From Varroa destructor (lineage: Eukaryota; Arthropoda; Arachnida; Mesostigmata; Varroidae), in NCBI RefSeq assembly GCF_002443255.2, contig NW_019211455.1, forward strand, positions 35,989,472 through 36,053,471: 64,000 nucleotides of DNA, read 5' to 3'. Each line of letters opens with the position of its first letter. Position 1 is the stretch's first letter. Under the pieces are notes generated by a model. It saw only the letters and a list, made by a program, of their open reading frames with translations, made no database searches and had not been told where the DNA came from. This document shows positions 1-12,000 of the stretch, piece by piece. A program made the position numbers and the translations under genes.

Positions 1-420
1 CTTCGTTTTCCGCGGGTAAATAGAGCATTACAAATCCAGGTCTCACTGTCCATAAGCGTTTGCAAACGTATCTTCACGGAATAGGAGAGGCGCTAAGCGA
101 CTCGTGCATCACATGCAACGATGGCATGTACGACGCCATGACTCATATCTTGGGGCACTGCACCGTCTATGAAAAGGAAGGGGTACAAGTGGAAGAAAAC
201 TAGGGCATACATTTAAGGCCGACGTCATGATAAACTGAATTCTTCGTAAGGTAGCAAGAAGGTTATAAAGCTTAAAGACCGGGAGCGAATAAGACATAGC
301 CAGACGGTAGAATTGCCCCGAGCCCTGCGTGAGTGCAAGAGTATTTTTCTTGGAGGAACATGGTTTTTGGTGATCACCCAGCCAGTTAAAAAAAAATGGT
401 GGCTAAAGAACGACACTACT
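1..420 (+). mobile_element. 3' end of a degenerate R1/Jockey-type non-LTR retrotransposon ORF2
   Basis: An open stretch from base 24 to a TAG at 201-203 encodes the typical C-terminal end of a LINE reverse transcriptase protein. A YLHGIG-like segment (69-86) precedes a CCHC knuckle: C at 105, C at 114, H at 144, C at 159, spacing C-x2-C-x9-H-x4-C. This knuckle follows the reverse transcriptase domain in R1, Jockey and I-type elements. A TAG lies at 21-23, and downstream codons (about 230-300) look like the remaining tail but carry several stops, so the copy is dead. It is cut by the window edge, so its 5' part is not visible. The clade assignment is family resemblance only. Confidence 0.6.
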
Positions 421-2900
421 GTAGCACACGCTTAGAGGCCAGGCCCGGCGTTGGTAAAGATCTGCAAATTAACTTCAAGAAGACACATTGAATTCTGACC
501 GCCTACAGGAAAACTGCGATTCTTCTGTATAAGCTTAACGGCAAGCGTAGAAGCCTTGTCATTTACGTTTCTTTTCAAAATTGACTAAAGTTTATAATAA
601 ATCGAAAGCTATAATACATGGATCGGAGTCAATAAGTGCAATCTAGGCCATATTGAAGTTTAGAGTAAAATAGATATATGTCGTGTTCTCTTACCAGCTT
701 TACTATCCAGTTGCAGAATATAGTGCTTAAGGGCCGCTATAATATTTTTTTAGTTATTGATTCAGTACGTCCTCGACAACTTTGTTGAGTTAAAAGAAAT
801 TCAGGTAAATATATGCTCCTTTCGTATAATGTTATGGGGTATGTGATCTCATCTCACCTGAACCAATAACGTAGGCAATATGAATTGTTCTGTTAATAAT
901 AATTTGCTAATTGGACCATTAAGAGCATTCACTGTCCGTTAAGCAACTACGAAATACTCATTTTTAATAGCAGGAAAGTACCCGCTTAATCGATAATTAT
1001 ACTAAGGCGATAATTATTCGACCGTACAATTGTCGTTAAATTCAGAGAATTAAGCGGTAATAATATTTGTATTATTATGATAAGTGTATTCATTTGGTGA
1101 AAAATGTTTATTTTAAGCCGTGGCGTACACATAATTTTTATGCGTTACTTTTGTTTGTAGAGCTAACTTTACTGAATCCTAATCAGACGTCTTCTCTACG
1201 AATTGCAGGAATTTAGTATGAAAACTATGAGGAATAGGAGCGGTGACTACCCCAAATGGATGGGTCAAAAACAAATACGCAAGCAAAAATACAAAAAGGA
1301 CAAGTCAAGGAGGAGTAATGGTCGTAAAAAAGGGTGGTAGTTTGGAGGAGGGCTCACAACAGTGATTAGCTCTAAAGCTTGCATTGTTTCAAAAGACTTG
1401 TGGTTATGGCAAAGTAAATAGAGCACTATTCATTCACCGGCTGCGTTAGGTTGTTATACAGGCAGGTTCTCTATGAAAATAAAGTTTTGTGTATAAATTG
1501 GAATGAACTCGTGTCTTAAACATTGTATGCATTTTATTTAGTTTAAGCTATTGACACTTGCACATCATGTTTTCAATTAGGATACGTATATTTTGTCAAA
1601 TAATATGCTAGTATATTTAGAAGCTGTACTAACGCGACATTGTGGCTCACTTCTACAAGCCTAAAGCTATATGTGTATATGAACATGAGTAATATTAAGT
1701 AGAAGGAAGAGGGTGTCAGATTTGATTTGATTGCGCTGAGGTATGAAGAATTACGTAAAATTTTTGATGCCGCCAGTGACAGCATACCTAAGAATACACT
1801 AAGTACCAAAGGGCCCCTGACACGTTCGATACGCTTACTTACACCCAACAGCAGATGTGCATCAGCTTCCTAAGACTAAGCGTAAGCCACACGCGAATGG
1901 TTGACTGTTCATGCGCTTACATATCGGTGATGATGGAGAACGCTGGGTTGAGACATGGCATTACATTACAGATTGAACAAGTGGTCTAAACAACACCGGT
2001 TTATTTAAAAAATTAGGTGACAAGTAACTGCTGCGGATTAATTAACAATATGATGTTTGATTCATGCGTGTCTTAGCATGAAATCATTCAATTTAGCTTG
2101 TAAGAAAGCAAGCTCTTTCCAAAACGACGAATTTGCCGATAAAAATCTAGTCTACAACCTTTAATGCACTAGCAGAAAAATAGAGCAACAAAAGCATACG
2201 TCACATGAGAATGGCGGCGTTGTACCTGCTTAATTTTCTTTCATGCTACGAAAGTTTTGAGCTAAGGTAAAATGATGACGAGTTTTTGCGTTCATCAGGT
2301 GAAATTAAAATCTTAATAATAGCGTGGGCTTTAATGACACTTTGTGTAATCAAGCCTATGTACCTAGATCTAGAACGTGCAGAACTAATTTTGTGTTTAT
2401 TCCATTTAACAAAACTTAACATTTAACATTTGGAACGTTTTACATATATATTTCTCTCGGATATGTAAAAGCCGCTATATTTTCACCTGGGAGCTTTTCG
2501 TTCCATGAGTCGTTTTCGAAGATTTAAGAATACTAGACGTTCTGTTATGTTTTGTGGTGATACACTGTTCTACGGTGAATAATCATATATATGATCTTTA
2601 TATTATTGTGGGACATTTAGTAAATATCAGTGTGTGTGGCGAGATGTCGAATATTCTTACTACCTTTGTGGGCCTTCGTTATCGGCCGCGCACGTATAAT
2701 AATTACGTTCAGTGGTAACTCTTTAAATTAATTAGTTTAGTTTAGTCTTTAGGAGAATGGCGTAATGAATTGAATAGAATCATGAGCGTTGCACCAAGCT
2801 TAAACATTCAGTTATGTAGGTTTAATACAAATACAAATATGTTTGAATTTCCAACATAAAGAGTTATAGCAAAAGACCCCGACATAAGCGCTATTAATAC
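421..2900. other. Intergenic, no gene seen
   Basis: AT-rich sequence between the LINE tail and the 3' end of RMC1. Reading frames are short and broken, and none resembles a known domain. The 91-codon minus-strand frame at 1573-1848 has no recognisable motif or splice context and is treated as chance. Confidence 0.5.
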
Positions 2901-2905
2901 ATATT

Positions 2906-2911
2906 TTTATT
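2906..2911 (-). terminator. Polyadenylation signal AATAAA of RMC1
   Basis: Plus-strand TTTATT reads AATAAA on the minus strand, about 100 bases past the RMC1 stop codon. This is a normal distance for a short 3' UTR. Confidence 0.55.
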
Positions 2912-3009
2912 TATCCTTCTCTTTGTGTCTGTGTGTACAGTTGCATAGCCTCAACTCAATACTTCGGGACATTTCATATTTACTTTTTTTGCATTCTAGT
3001 AAAGGACGT

Positions 3010-4929
3010 CTACAATTCTGCTTTCTCATCGGAAGCCACATCGGGACATTCTCCAAACAGGCTTTTATAATGAGTAACATACTGCTGGCACATTTCACCT
3101 TTGGGAAACATCACATTACCGCGAAGATTGATATTGCGTTGAACAAAGAAACGGTACACTGAATAAAATGTGGCAGGGTCTCCTGTTTGCTTGGCGGCCT
3201 CAAGAAACTTCCTAGCCGACACTGTGTCCTGATTACCCTGGAACTGAACTACTTTAAGCGCCGATATAACTTTGCCTTTACTAAGCAATGTTTCGATGGT
3301 TTCTTCTTGCGAACCTCCCACTCGATAAAGCATATCAAGAGCTAACTGCTGCGCTGGAGCGTATTCTGGCGCCAAATCAAGCAGTTGGGCAGCTAAGGGC
3401 TTTGAATCCCCGAGAATATGATATTGCAAAAATTGATGAAGCTGGTAAAACTTGTTTCTTTTAACTAGGCTGGAAACCATGAGATCTCGAAGCAGATCCC
3501 CGATGGTCTCTCTAGTTCGAAGGTGTTCCACGAGTACCGAGAAGAGATATGATTGATCGAGCTTCTCAACCAATGGCGTAAAAACGTGACAAACAAGATC
3601 TTCCGAGATGTTATCTAAGTTAGCTATTTCGCTCATAATCAAACTGATTTTCGACAGCGGAGGTGTACTGAGAATAATTCGTTTGATCGACCTTAAAATA
3701 ACTCCTCGGTTATCTTTGCGTTGGAGGAGAAACTCGATAAGCCGGTCAGGATTTTCAAAATCTTGGCTTAGTCTGTCAAGGTCGATATGAAGTCTCCAAA
3801 GCAACCCCATTTTAGCGTCAATAATAATATTAGGCTGAAACACTACCCAGTTCGCTGAGTACAGTTCATGGTCGCCTTTACAACTTATCTCAGAAGGCGG
3901 CACTATCGGTGAGTGATACTGAATATTTGTCTCGAGCGATCCCTCAAGAAAGATATCGAAAATTTGACTTGTCTTCGAACTTTGATGATGCACAATAATT
4001 AGGTTATCGATCAAATTTATTGCAAAACGACCAGAAACGTCCAGTTTAAGAATATTTGTTTTTCTAGGCGGCATGCCTCCGTCAATTGTGTACACAACTA
4101 TTTCCGCTGCACCACTTTGCCCACTTGCTGGGGTGCCTCGATGTCTAAGTACAACAACGCGAGACTTGCCGTATATTTTGCATAAACTGACATCTCGATC
4201 AAGAAGACAAAGCTTCGGTGGCTTTGGGACAACGGGTAAATCCACTTCAAATTTTGAATGGCGCGTACACATTCCGGGGCCTGAGAAGAATATTGGATGT
4301 AAAACATTTCCTAAAATGCCTGAAGAAACAAGAAGATAGCAAGTGCGAGGCTGGTAAATGAACCAGTTTACTTGCATAGTGTAGAGTTTTATGTAACGAA
4401 GGCATTTGCGCTGAGGCTGCACTTCGTACAATTCAACGCTCTGATCTGTAACAAATATAATGTCATTTCCAAACCCTGTCCACGCAAATCCGATCACTGA
4501 AGCGGTCTTGGCTTTACACGCTTGGCTATACTCCACAGGGCGGTCGTTGCCCCCGCCAGCTGTCATACCTTCCGCTGCCAATAGGTCCTGCGGCCTGTTC
4601 ATAAATTCGACGCTTTTTCTAGAACGTTGAATGGCCATAACGGCCTGATCGGGCGAAAGTTTCACAGAAAGAATTTCACCCTTGTCGTCCATTGTAAACG
4701 AACAACTGCGTTCCTCGGTGGGCCCCTTAACCACCACCCCAGTAACTCCTCCCGACCGAATCGAAAATAACTGTTCGTTAGCATTGTCAAAAAAAACTCG
4801 GCTAACGGAGGACGCAGGATCGAATTGCACTGCTTCATCGCTCAATCGCAAACAAGCCCCAGATCTGCTAGGATTAGAGGCGATAGTAAGTTGGGCCGAG
4901 CTGTCACCTGCTGCGCTGGGCGACGCCAT
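3010..4929 (-). CDS. RMC1: Regulator of MON1-CCZ1 (Mic1/C18orf8 family), single exon
   Basis: The 639-residue protein matches the RMC1 family over its whole length (the human protein is about 657 residues). RMC1 is a subunit of the MON1-CCZ1 Rab7 exchange factor on late endosomes and lysosomes; it supports autophagosome-lysosome fusion and cholesterol export. The N-terminal half has the beta-propeller-like repeats of the family, with segments such as VSRVFFDNANEQLFSIRSGG near residue 45. The C-terminal part, roughly residues 440-610, is the helical Mic1 domain, with the line LLAQLLDLAPEYAP-like around residue 510. The start ATG has a purine at -3 and G at +4 (AAGATGG). The coding sequence has no intron, unlike the other long genes here. 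The gene is divergent from TRIP4. The frame is fully open, so a functional gene is far more likely than a pseudogene, though a retrocopy cannot be excluded. Confidence 0.9.
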   Translation of the reverse strand: MASPSAAGDSSAQLTIASNPSRSGACLRLSDEAVQFDPASSVSRVFFDNANEQLFSIRSGGVTGVVVKGPTEERSCSFTMDDKGEILSVKLSPDQAVMAIQRSRKSVEFMNRPQDLLAAEGMTAGGGNDRPVEYSQACKAKTASVIGFAWTGFGNDIIFVTDQSVELYEVQPQRKCLRYIKLYTMQVNWFIYQPRTCYLLVSSGILGNVLHPIFFSGPGMCTRHSKFEVDLPVVPKPPKLCLLDRDVSLCKIYGKSRVVVLRHRGTPASGQSGAAEIVVYTIDGGMPPRKTNILKLDVSGRFAINLIDNLIIVHHQSSKTSQIFDIFLEGSLETNIQYHSPIVPPSEISCKGDHELYSANWVVFQPNIIIDAKMGLLWRLHIDLDRLSQDFENPDRLIEFLLQRKDNRGVILRSIKRIILSTPPLSKISLIMSEIANLDNISEDLVCHVFTPLVEKLDQSYLFSVLVEHLRTRETIGDLLRDLMVSSLVKRNKFYQLHQFLQYHILGDSKPLAAQLLDLAPEYAPAQQLALDMLYRVGGSQEETIETLLSKGKVISALKVVQFQGNQDTVSARKFLEAAKQTGDPATFYSVYRFFVQRNINLRGNVMFPKGEMCQQYVTHYKSLFGECPDVASDEKAEL

Positions 4930-5836
4930 CTTCTTTGTTATGACACAATAAACGAATATTTGTTGACGCTAAGCGATGCCGGTCTCGCGAACCGGGCCGT
5001 CGGCGACCAATCAGTGTATGAAGAAGAGCGCTTCCCAACAATATGTTTAATCTGTTCAAACGATCTGATTAATTCATTGTTATAGAACGTACATCGCGCA
5101 ACATCGTTTTACTCGTGTGCAATACTTCTAGAAATATTTACCTTATGTCTGTGAAACATACGTCTAAAAAGGGATTCCGGCTTGCGAAGAATAATTCTGT
5201 TTTAGAAGAAAATAACCTAGGGCGTAAAATAGAGACAAAGGCATCGAAATGTTAGCATATGTCATTCAAAATATTAAATACAAATTATTCTGAACGATTA
5301 ATATAAAGTATGAATGTATACAATTTTCTCAATACACTTTATATTGAATATACATATACGCCAACAACTTCATAGGGCACGCGAGTAGCTTCATAAATAT
5401 CCCCAGTATTTTTGTAAAATCTGCCTTGTTTCAATGTTGTGTGTTACACTCACCCACTTCGACATTGACGCATCCGTCAACACTTATGACAATATTTCAG
5501 TAAATATAACCCCGGTGCAAGTTTACGCCTCTTGTCCCTTCATTTCTTTTACCACAGTAGTGTATGACAATAAATACCTAAAAAAAGGGAAAACATAAAA
5601 AGTTCTTCATCTTAAAGGCGGCTAATTTAAATCAAGATAAATTCGCCGCTTTGCAGATTTACCCGGCAAATTCATTCATTCCTTAACGTCCAATCAACTG
5701 TGACTCAACACCGACTGAAGGCTCATCATAATTGAGGTTGTTTGCGGCAATACGTACCTGAAGTTCGCAGCGTAAGTTTGTCGTGTGAGCAAAAAGTAAA
5801 AGAGATAACATAAAAACAATTGAGGGAACGGGAAAA
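4930..5836. promoter_or_regulatory. Divergent RMC1/TRIP4 promoter region
   Basis: The short interval between two head-to-head genes. Its first 130 bases are GC- and CpG-rich against an AT-rich background. It holds a CCAAT box in NF-Y-like context (GACCAATCAG, 5006-5015) and a TCTCGCGA element (4983-4990), close to the palindromic TCTCGCGAGA motif of housekeeping bidirectional promoters. From about 5100 to 5780 the sequence is AT-rich; the missing first exon(s) of TRIP4 should lie here, but I could not identify one. Confidence 0.45.
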
Positions 5837-6027
5837 ATGTTTAACAAAAAAGAAGCTACCGCTGGGACTACCAGCAAGTGTCAGATAAGAAAAGAGGATG
5901 AAGTTAAAAATGTGACGAACTCAACTCGAAAGAGTAAGAAGTTTGTCAACCTGTTCTCAGATGAGGGCAAACAACGACAAACGATCTTACTCAGTGGAAG
6001 ACATCCATGTCATTGTCTGGCCTCGAG
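5837..6027 (+). CDS. TRIP4: TRIP4 exon with the start of the zinc finger
   Basis: Encodes KKFVNLFSDEG and the HPCHCLAS segment with the first zinc ligands. It ends at CTCGAG|GTAAGT with two bases of an Arg codon completed by the next exon. The frame stays open upstream to 5789, so 5837 may be an internal Met, with an acceptor near 5788 (TGTGAG). Confidence 0.8.
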
Positions 6028-9000
6028 GTAAGTTGGTGTGAAGTTAGCTGAATGCCAGTACTCATACTCTAGGAAAAACGGTTTACTTAGGTTAGGATTA
6101 GCAAGGGAACTGAACTAATCGTGCATCTGTTGCTTGCTTGTATAGCTTAATATTAACGCAATCGTAATAGTTTCATAATCTAAGGGTACTATTCAAAATG
6201 TAATAGTATTGTGATACATATATATGCGAATTCGAAATTTTGCTATATTTACATATACTAGTCTCAAAAAGGTAAAGATATTGATTAAAAATGTGGAATA
6301 CTCAGTATAATAAAGAATAAACGCTAAGCCAGTTTTGTACTACCGCAAGCTTCTGTTGTTTTCAAATATAGTTCTGAAGATACGCATAATAAGCTTCATC
6401 GAGAACTAGTGCTGAGTGAGCGCGGATGAACGGGCCAACAACTAATTTCAGATACAACATCCTATCTAACTCTAGCTAGACACATTGATATGGTCACCTC
6501 CTTTCTTCTATATAAACTAAATTTGCCAACGTTTTTGGACACGTATATAGGTAACCAATAATGATTTTTCCATATCGGGACGACAAATAAGCCTCTGCGT
6601 AACATTTTCGAGGCCGTTCGAATGTCTAGCTTTCCGCATTTATAGTCATTGCCCAATTAAGCAGGGCAATATAGTCTCACACGTTATTGTGTTTGATCAA
6701 TGGTACTTCTCTATTCAAACGAAGGTTTTCCTGCTTGAAAGCTGCCTCGACCGCTTTCTAATTATTGAGTGTATGACGACATTGTCTCCAGAGAATCATT
6801 TTCAACCCGCTGTCTGCTACAATGGCAATTTACCACGACATGTATAAACTTCCAAGCTATTAAGCACAATTCAGGTAGCGATTATTTTATCTTTTACTTA
6901 CGGAGGGTCAAAGATGGTTCGAGAGGTAGTACAGTGATTATCGCTCCTTTCATCTATCCAATGACAACAACATTATTGTGACCTCAGATTCTGAAGTGAA
7001 TTTGAGTGATCTGAATGTTTTTGTGACCAGATGCAAGCCCGTCATGAAATTACGAAAATACGTTGTGGAAAAGCAACGGACGTTAGCAATAAGACTCATA
7101 AAAGGAAGGCAATCGCGGAATGAAACTGCTGAGTGGGTTGGAAGATCGAAGTGTGCAGTTGACTATTTAACCTAGAAGGTGAAGGATAAAGTGTCTTACT
7201 CATAAAGAAAAATAGGAAACAAAAATCGAAAACAGTGCATAGCGCACTGAGGAGACAGGGCTATTTAAACTTTGCTTCAAAGAGATTTCTTTGTAACGGT
7301 AGCTCAACTGCGTCAGGTGAAATGCGAAGTCATGTTGTTTATAGGGACCACCCGAACATCGTATTAGACTGAGCGGTTTTAGTTGTCATAAACTAGGCGA
7401 AATGTGCGCAGAAACGTGCACGTTTCTAACGGACCAATTATTTTCGAAATTGAGGAGTTAAAGGAAGGGGAAGAAATTGTTTTTCAGGTGAATCGCAGTC
7501 TGAAATTTTGGGTAATAACGGTCAATGCAAACGGCAAAAGATTCTACAGGTCACGTGTAGACCAGCAGGTCAAACAACCGAACAAAATAATAGTGTAGGC
7601 CTTGATTTTAACCCATGGTGTAGGAGCCCTGCATTTCGTCAACGGAACTGATGAAAAACAACATTTCAGCAAGGTAATTAAGCAGAAACGTTACCCCAAG
7701 TATGAAAATGATTCTTGGATGGGAATTATGTGCATGAGAAATGACTGTCACATGGCGAACTATTTTTGAAGATAAACATCTCTAATGACATTAAGTTTCT
7801 GTTATGGCCTGGAAATTCCAGATCCGATCGAAAGCGTGTAGTATTATATTATGGCGAATCAGGGCAAAATCCTAGCTCGTGATTACAGTGGGTTCCATAT
7901 AAGCGTGATAGAAATAATGCGAAGTCTATTTGAAATATACCAAAGCAGACAGCAGTAGTGAACCAAATGCTAGCCTCAATAAGTGGAATAATACTTGCTC
8001 ATTCACACCAGCTTTAAACGTTTCTCTAGAAAGTATTGTTACATGTATCATCATTAAAAAACAGAGGGAGACAGCTGTCATATAGAGCAATCGCATGCAG
8101 ACATGCGGGACTATCTTCGATCAAGCTCGACACTGTGAAATTTCTAGGTGGCCTTATTTTATTGGCTAATTATATATAAGTATAGTTACTGTATATATAA
8201 GTATAGGTACTAAGTATAGTTAATGTGTATTATGATGCATATATAGCGTATGCTCAACGATCTTTTAAAATATTATTTGTGGTCTTTCGTTGCACATTTG
8301 ACAGGCACCAGTTGGTGAACAACTGTGTTTGCTGTGGGCGTATCGTCTGCAGTCAGGAAGGGTCCGGATCATGTTTTACCTGCGGCGCATTGGTCGTTAC
8401 ACCTCGCGAAACGGAACTTCTTTCAAAAAATTCTCGGAGAGCGACCCAACTCCGACAAAAATTAGAAGAACAAGATGCTCTTGCAGCTGCCGTTGCCCAC
8501 AAAAATCGGTAAGTTTCTTTTTTCATTTATAGCGACCTTTCGACTTAGTCTCTTAAACAAATGTCAACTGAGTGGTATTTTTGACAATCAATAATGAACA
8601 TCCTAAGCAGTTAAATGCCTCGTCATATCAATGTCAAAGGTAATGCTACGGAGTAAACCATGAAGAATTTGTGGCAGAGATGACGAACTTCATAACAATT
8701 CCGGTTGCCTTTTCTTGAGGCGAATCTACTAGATGTGTCCGAAGCTTGTACGTGGACACGCGGTAAGTGGAGCATTGATGAGTGCGTGACATCCTTCGTT
8801 GCTTACGTAATTAAATAACTGGAAGAGTTCGGAGTTTCGTAAACATTTATCTCTAATGTTCTCGTATTACTAGTCAAGGCATAGTTTATGTTAAAACAAA
8901 GCATAACGATTTAGATGGTAGAGCATCAGTAGGTGATTGATAAATGTATAGTAATACTCATAATAGTAATAACCCAAATGACTTACGCATCTGTTCCAAA

Positions 9001-12000
9001 ATCTGACTAAATACATGTAATACTATGATCGTGCAGTAAAAGCAGTATCATAGTACTTTCTTGTCTACCTTTCCAGATCGACACTAGTCTCTCCATGAGC
9101 ATTTGAATAACAAGCACCGATTTTGAACGGAGGTGCTTCTTAATTATCATTATTTTTACACGAAGTTTATTTTAACACCTTTACGGTGCAGTGACTTTTT
9201 TAATGTCTCCAACTTTAGTCTCATTTCTCACGCAATTCTTGTTTCGTTTTTCGAGCTTTGTAGCTACAGTCTCAGGGCTTTCGTAGTCGCAGTTGTACAC
9301 TCGGTACCCTTTTCCTATTGGCGTTTAACACTTTCAATAGCCATTGAGTTTCTGCGGGATAAGGATAACAATAAACTTTCCATTTTAAAACTTGAGTTCG
9401 ATTAAGCTCAACAGGCTAGATTTTGCTAGACGACACTTTCTTATAAGATTAAAAAAAGTGAGAGCCCGGCTCGCCTGATGACGACGTTGAGAATACTGTA
9501 TGGTTCCATATAAACCTATCTTTCCACGGAGTAAGGGTTGAACATGAACCGTTAATTGGCTAGTAATGGTAGGTCGTCAAGTGGTACTTCGCTAGTAATT
9601 GATTTCAAATTTTGCGTTTTACATGTAAAAGACATATTGTGAGTTCGTTGGCAAAATATTTCTATCTTATTTAAGCATTTTCACAAATGAATTCATAACC
9701 ACAGATTATGGTGGAGACTGTATACGCGAAGAAAAATTATATGCAATAATTCCAAACAAAGTAATAACATGATATTTATCAGTTTTTTTTTTACAGTTTT
9801 ACGGATTGTTAAATATATCTGTTTGCTGTTTTGAAGAAAAGCAGTTATTGCAGGACGTACCAACTAAAAATACCGGTTTAAAATAACAATAAAAAAGAAT
9901 ACCATAAAGTAACCGGAGAGTAACAGTAATGAGAATATAAGAATAACATTATCAGAACTGACATACAAAGAGGTGACTATATTTCTAATTATATGTAGTA
10001 TTTTATATATTGTTTATTTTGTGAATTAACATTATTGATTACATTACTTCCTACAACATTTCCACGTCATTACTGTAATTCATATATTAAACTTTGTACA
10101 ACTTTGTCATATATTGCTTTTTATATTTTAGAAACAATTCCCTCCCAAGGTGTTTGTATGGAAGTTGGCCCTGATAATCTAGTTTTCACTATGAGGCAGG
10201 AGAAAAACATTCTCTATAGAATAGTAGCGCGAATCTTACCGTAGCATACGAATTGACAATTCATCCTGAACAGGTGCATGATTACTGGGTCCCTCGTTAT
10301 GTTGGTCTTCTTCGGTGAACAGGATCTGAAAAGTTCAAACTGGTACAAGTTGACGATGGTTGAAGTTAATAAGTAAATTGTCGTAAAGGGCATTGCAAAT
10401 GGTACAATCGTAAACGTCTTTTTTCTATTCATCTTTCAAGGATTCGTATTTAGGACGCGCGTGCAAAATTTGAGGAGGGATCTCCAAAACGCCTTTATTA
10501 ACGAAGTGAGCTAAATTATACATACACGTTTGTCTTTGAGCCACCCGAATCGCTAGAGCTTCGAATACGACCTTAGCGAAGGGCGACGCACAAGCACTTT
10601 TGAAATAGAGATACTCACAGTCGATTTCCGGGAAGGCATACATCCATGTAAACCTCTGGAAGAGTTCTGCAGCGACTCGAAAAATTCATTAAAGCTTTGA
10701 AAAACACTTTGGCGGAAGCCAGGAAAATTAAATTTTTTTTATTCGTGAGTTCCTGTTCATCATTCACTGCAACGGAGCGAAAACGGATAATATGTTGTTA
10801 ACAACAGCTTACAGTAGTCGCTATCAAAAATTACTGACATGTCTTTTGAAGACCTCCTCAAGCTTGCATTTCGTTAGTTATAATTGTTCCCAAGTTTCGA
10901 TAATTTACTTAAGACCAGTGTGTCTAATCCTTCCATTGTATTCTTTCCCTGTTTCAGCAGTTTCTGTCGTTTTCATCGCCCTATAGATGCTACCTATGCA
11001 GACCTAAAGATGGTAAACACTAGAGCCTGCGACTATTACATTATTGCCAACATCTTTGAATTTCACTGATTGATCGACAACAATACAAGAACATGTAGGT
11101 GTTCCTATAGGAGTCGTATATCATGGGGTTAGTTTATAGATCGAGCGTTATTAATGAAATAGAGTATATTTCATTAATTTCAGAATGTATCCATTACATC
11201 CTCAATAGACGCTGGTATGGTTGAGGTGTGCAAAATCCAATATTAGCGAAGCACCGGTCGACGATCCACTATTATATGCCAAGTAATGGTAAACGTTCAG
11301 TCGTTACTTAGTTGGCTAGTTGGCTGATCGCAAATGGCTATGCCCTTCAAATTATTTGGCTTTCGAAATAACATAGAAGTGGTGTTCTACGAAGTTTCTA
11401 TTCTGCAATTAAGTATTTTTAAGTGAGAAAGGTTTTTTGTATTTAACCCTTAAAAGACATGGTTGAACAGTCTTATTTTGGACCTAAAGCACTCACAATT
11501 CGTTTTTAAAACACTCATTCTTAAATGCGTAAGTAACTTGACAGTAGTAATTGTATAGCAAGCAATATTGGTACACGTACCGACACTCGTAAGAATTTTT
11601 TAAACACGCCACATATAATTTCGGCAGAATAAAATTTGGGGTGATAGTAGGGTAAGGGTTTTCCAGATACAAGAGGTTACAATAGCTATTATGTACAAAA
11701 AATGCAAAAAGGCGCAGAAAGCTTTAAAGAAAACTAATCGTGGAAGCTGTCTTTGCAACTCAATTGGCAACTGATTTTCTGATGAAAAACAGCTAATTTC
11801 TGCTTAAAAAATCCAGGCGTATTAAAGAAAAACTTTTCAGGCCGTTTCAATAAATTTGCGAGCCCTATAAAGATTATTTAGGATCTTCCTGTTTGTCCGA
11901 TGAGAAGTAGTTATAATATAGACCGTTGGTCTGGGGCAAAAAAACATAATCACTGATAAGTCTAAAATCTCGATGGGAATTCGCCCTACGTAAATATACT

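Noticed and set aside
3608..4339. Plus-strand and minus-strand frames overlapping RMC1
   Set aside because: Shadow frames of the RMC1 coding sequence.
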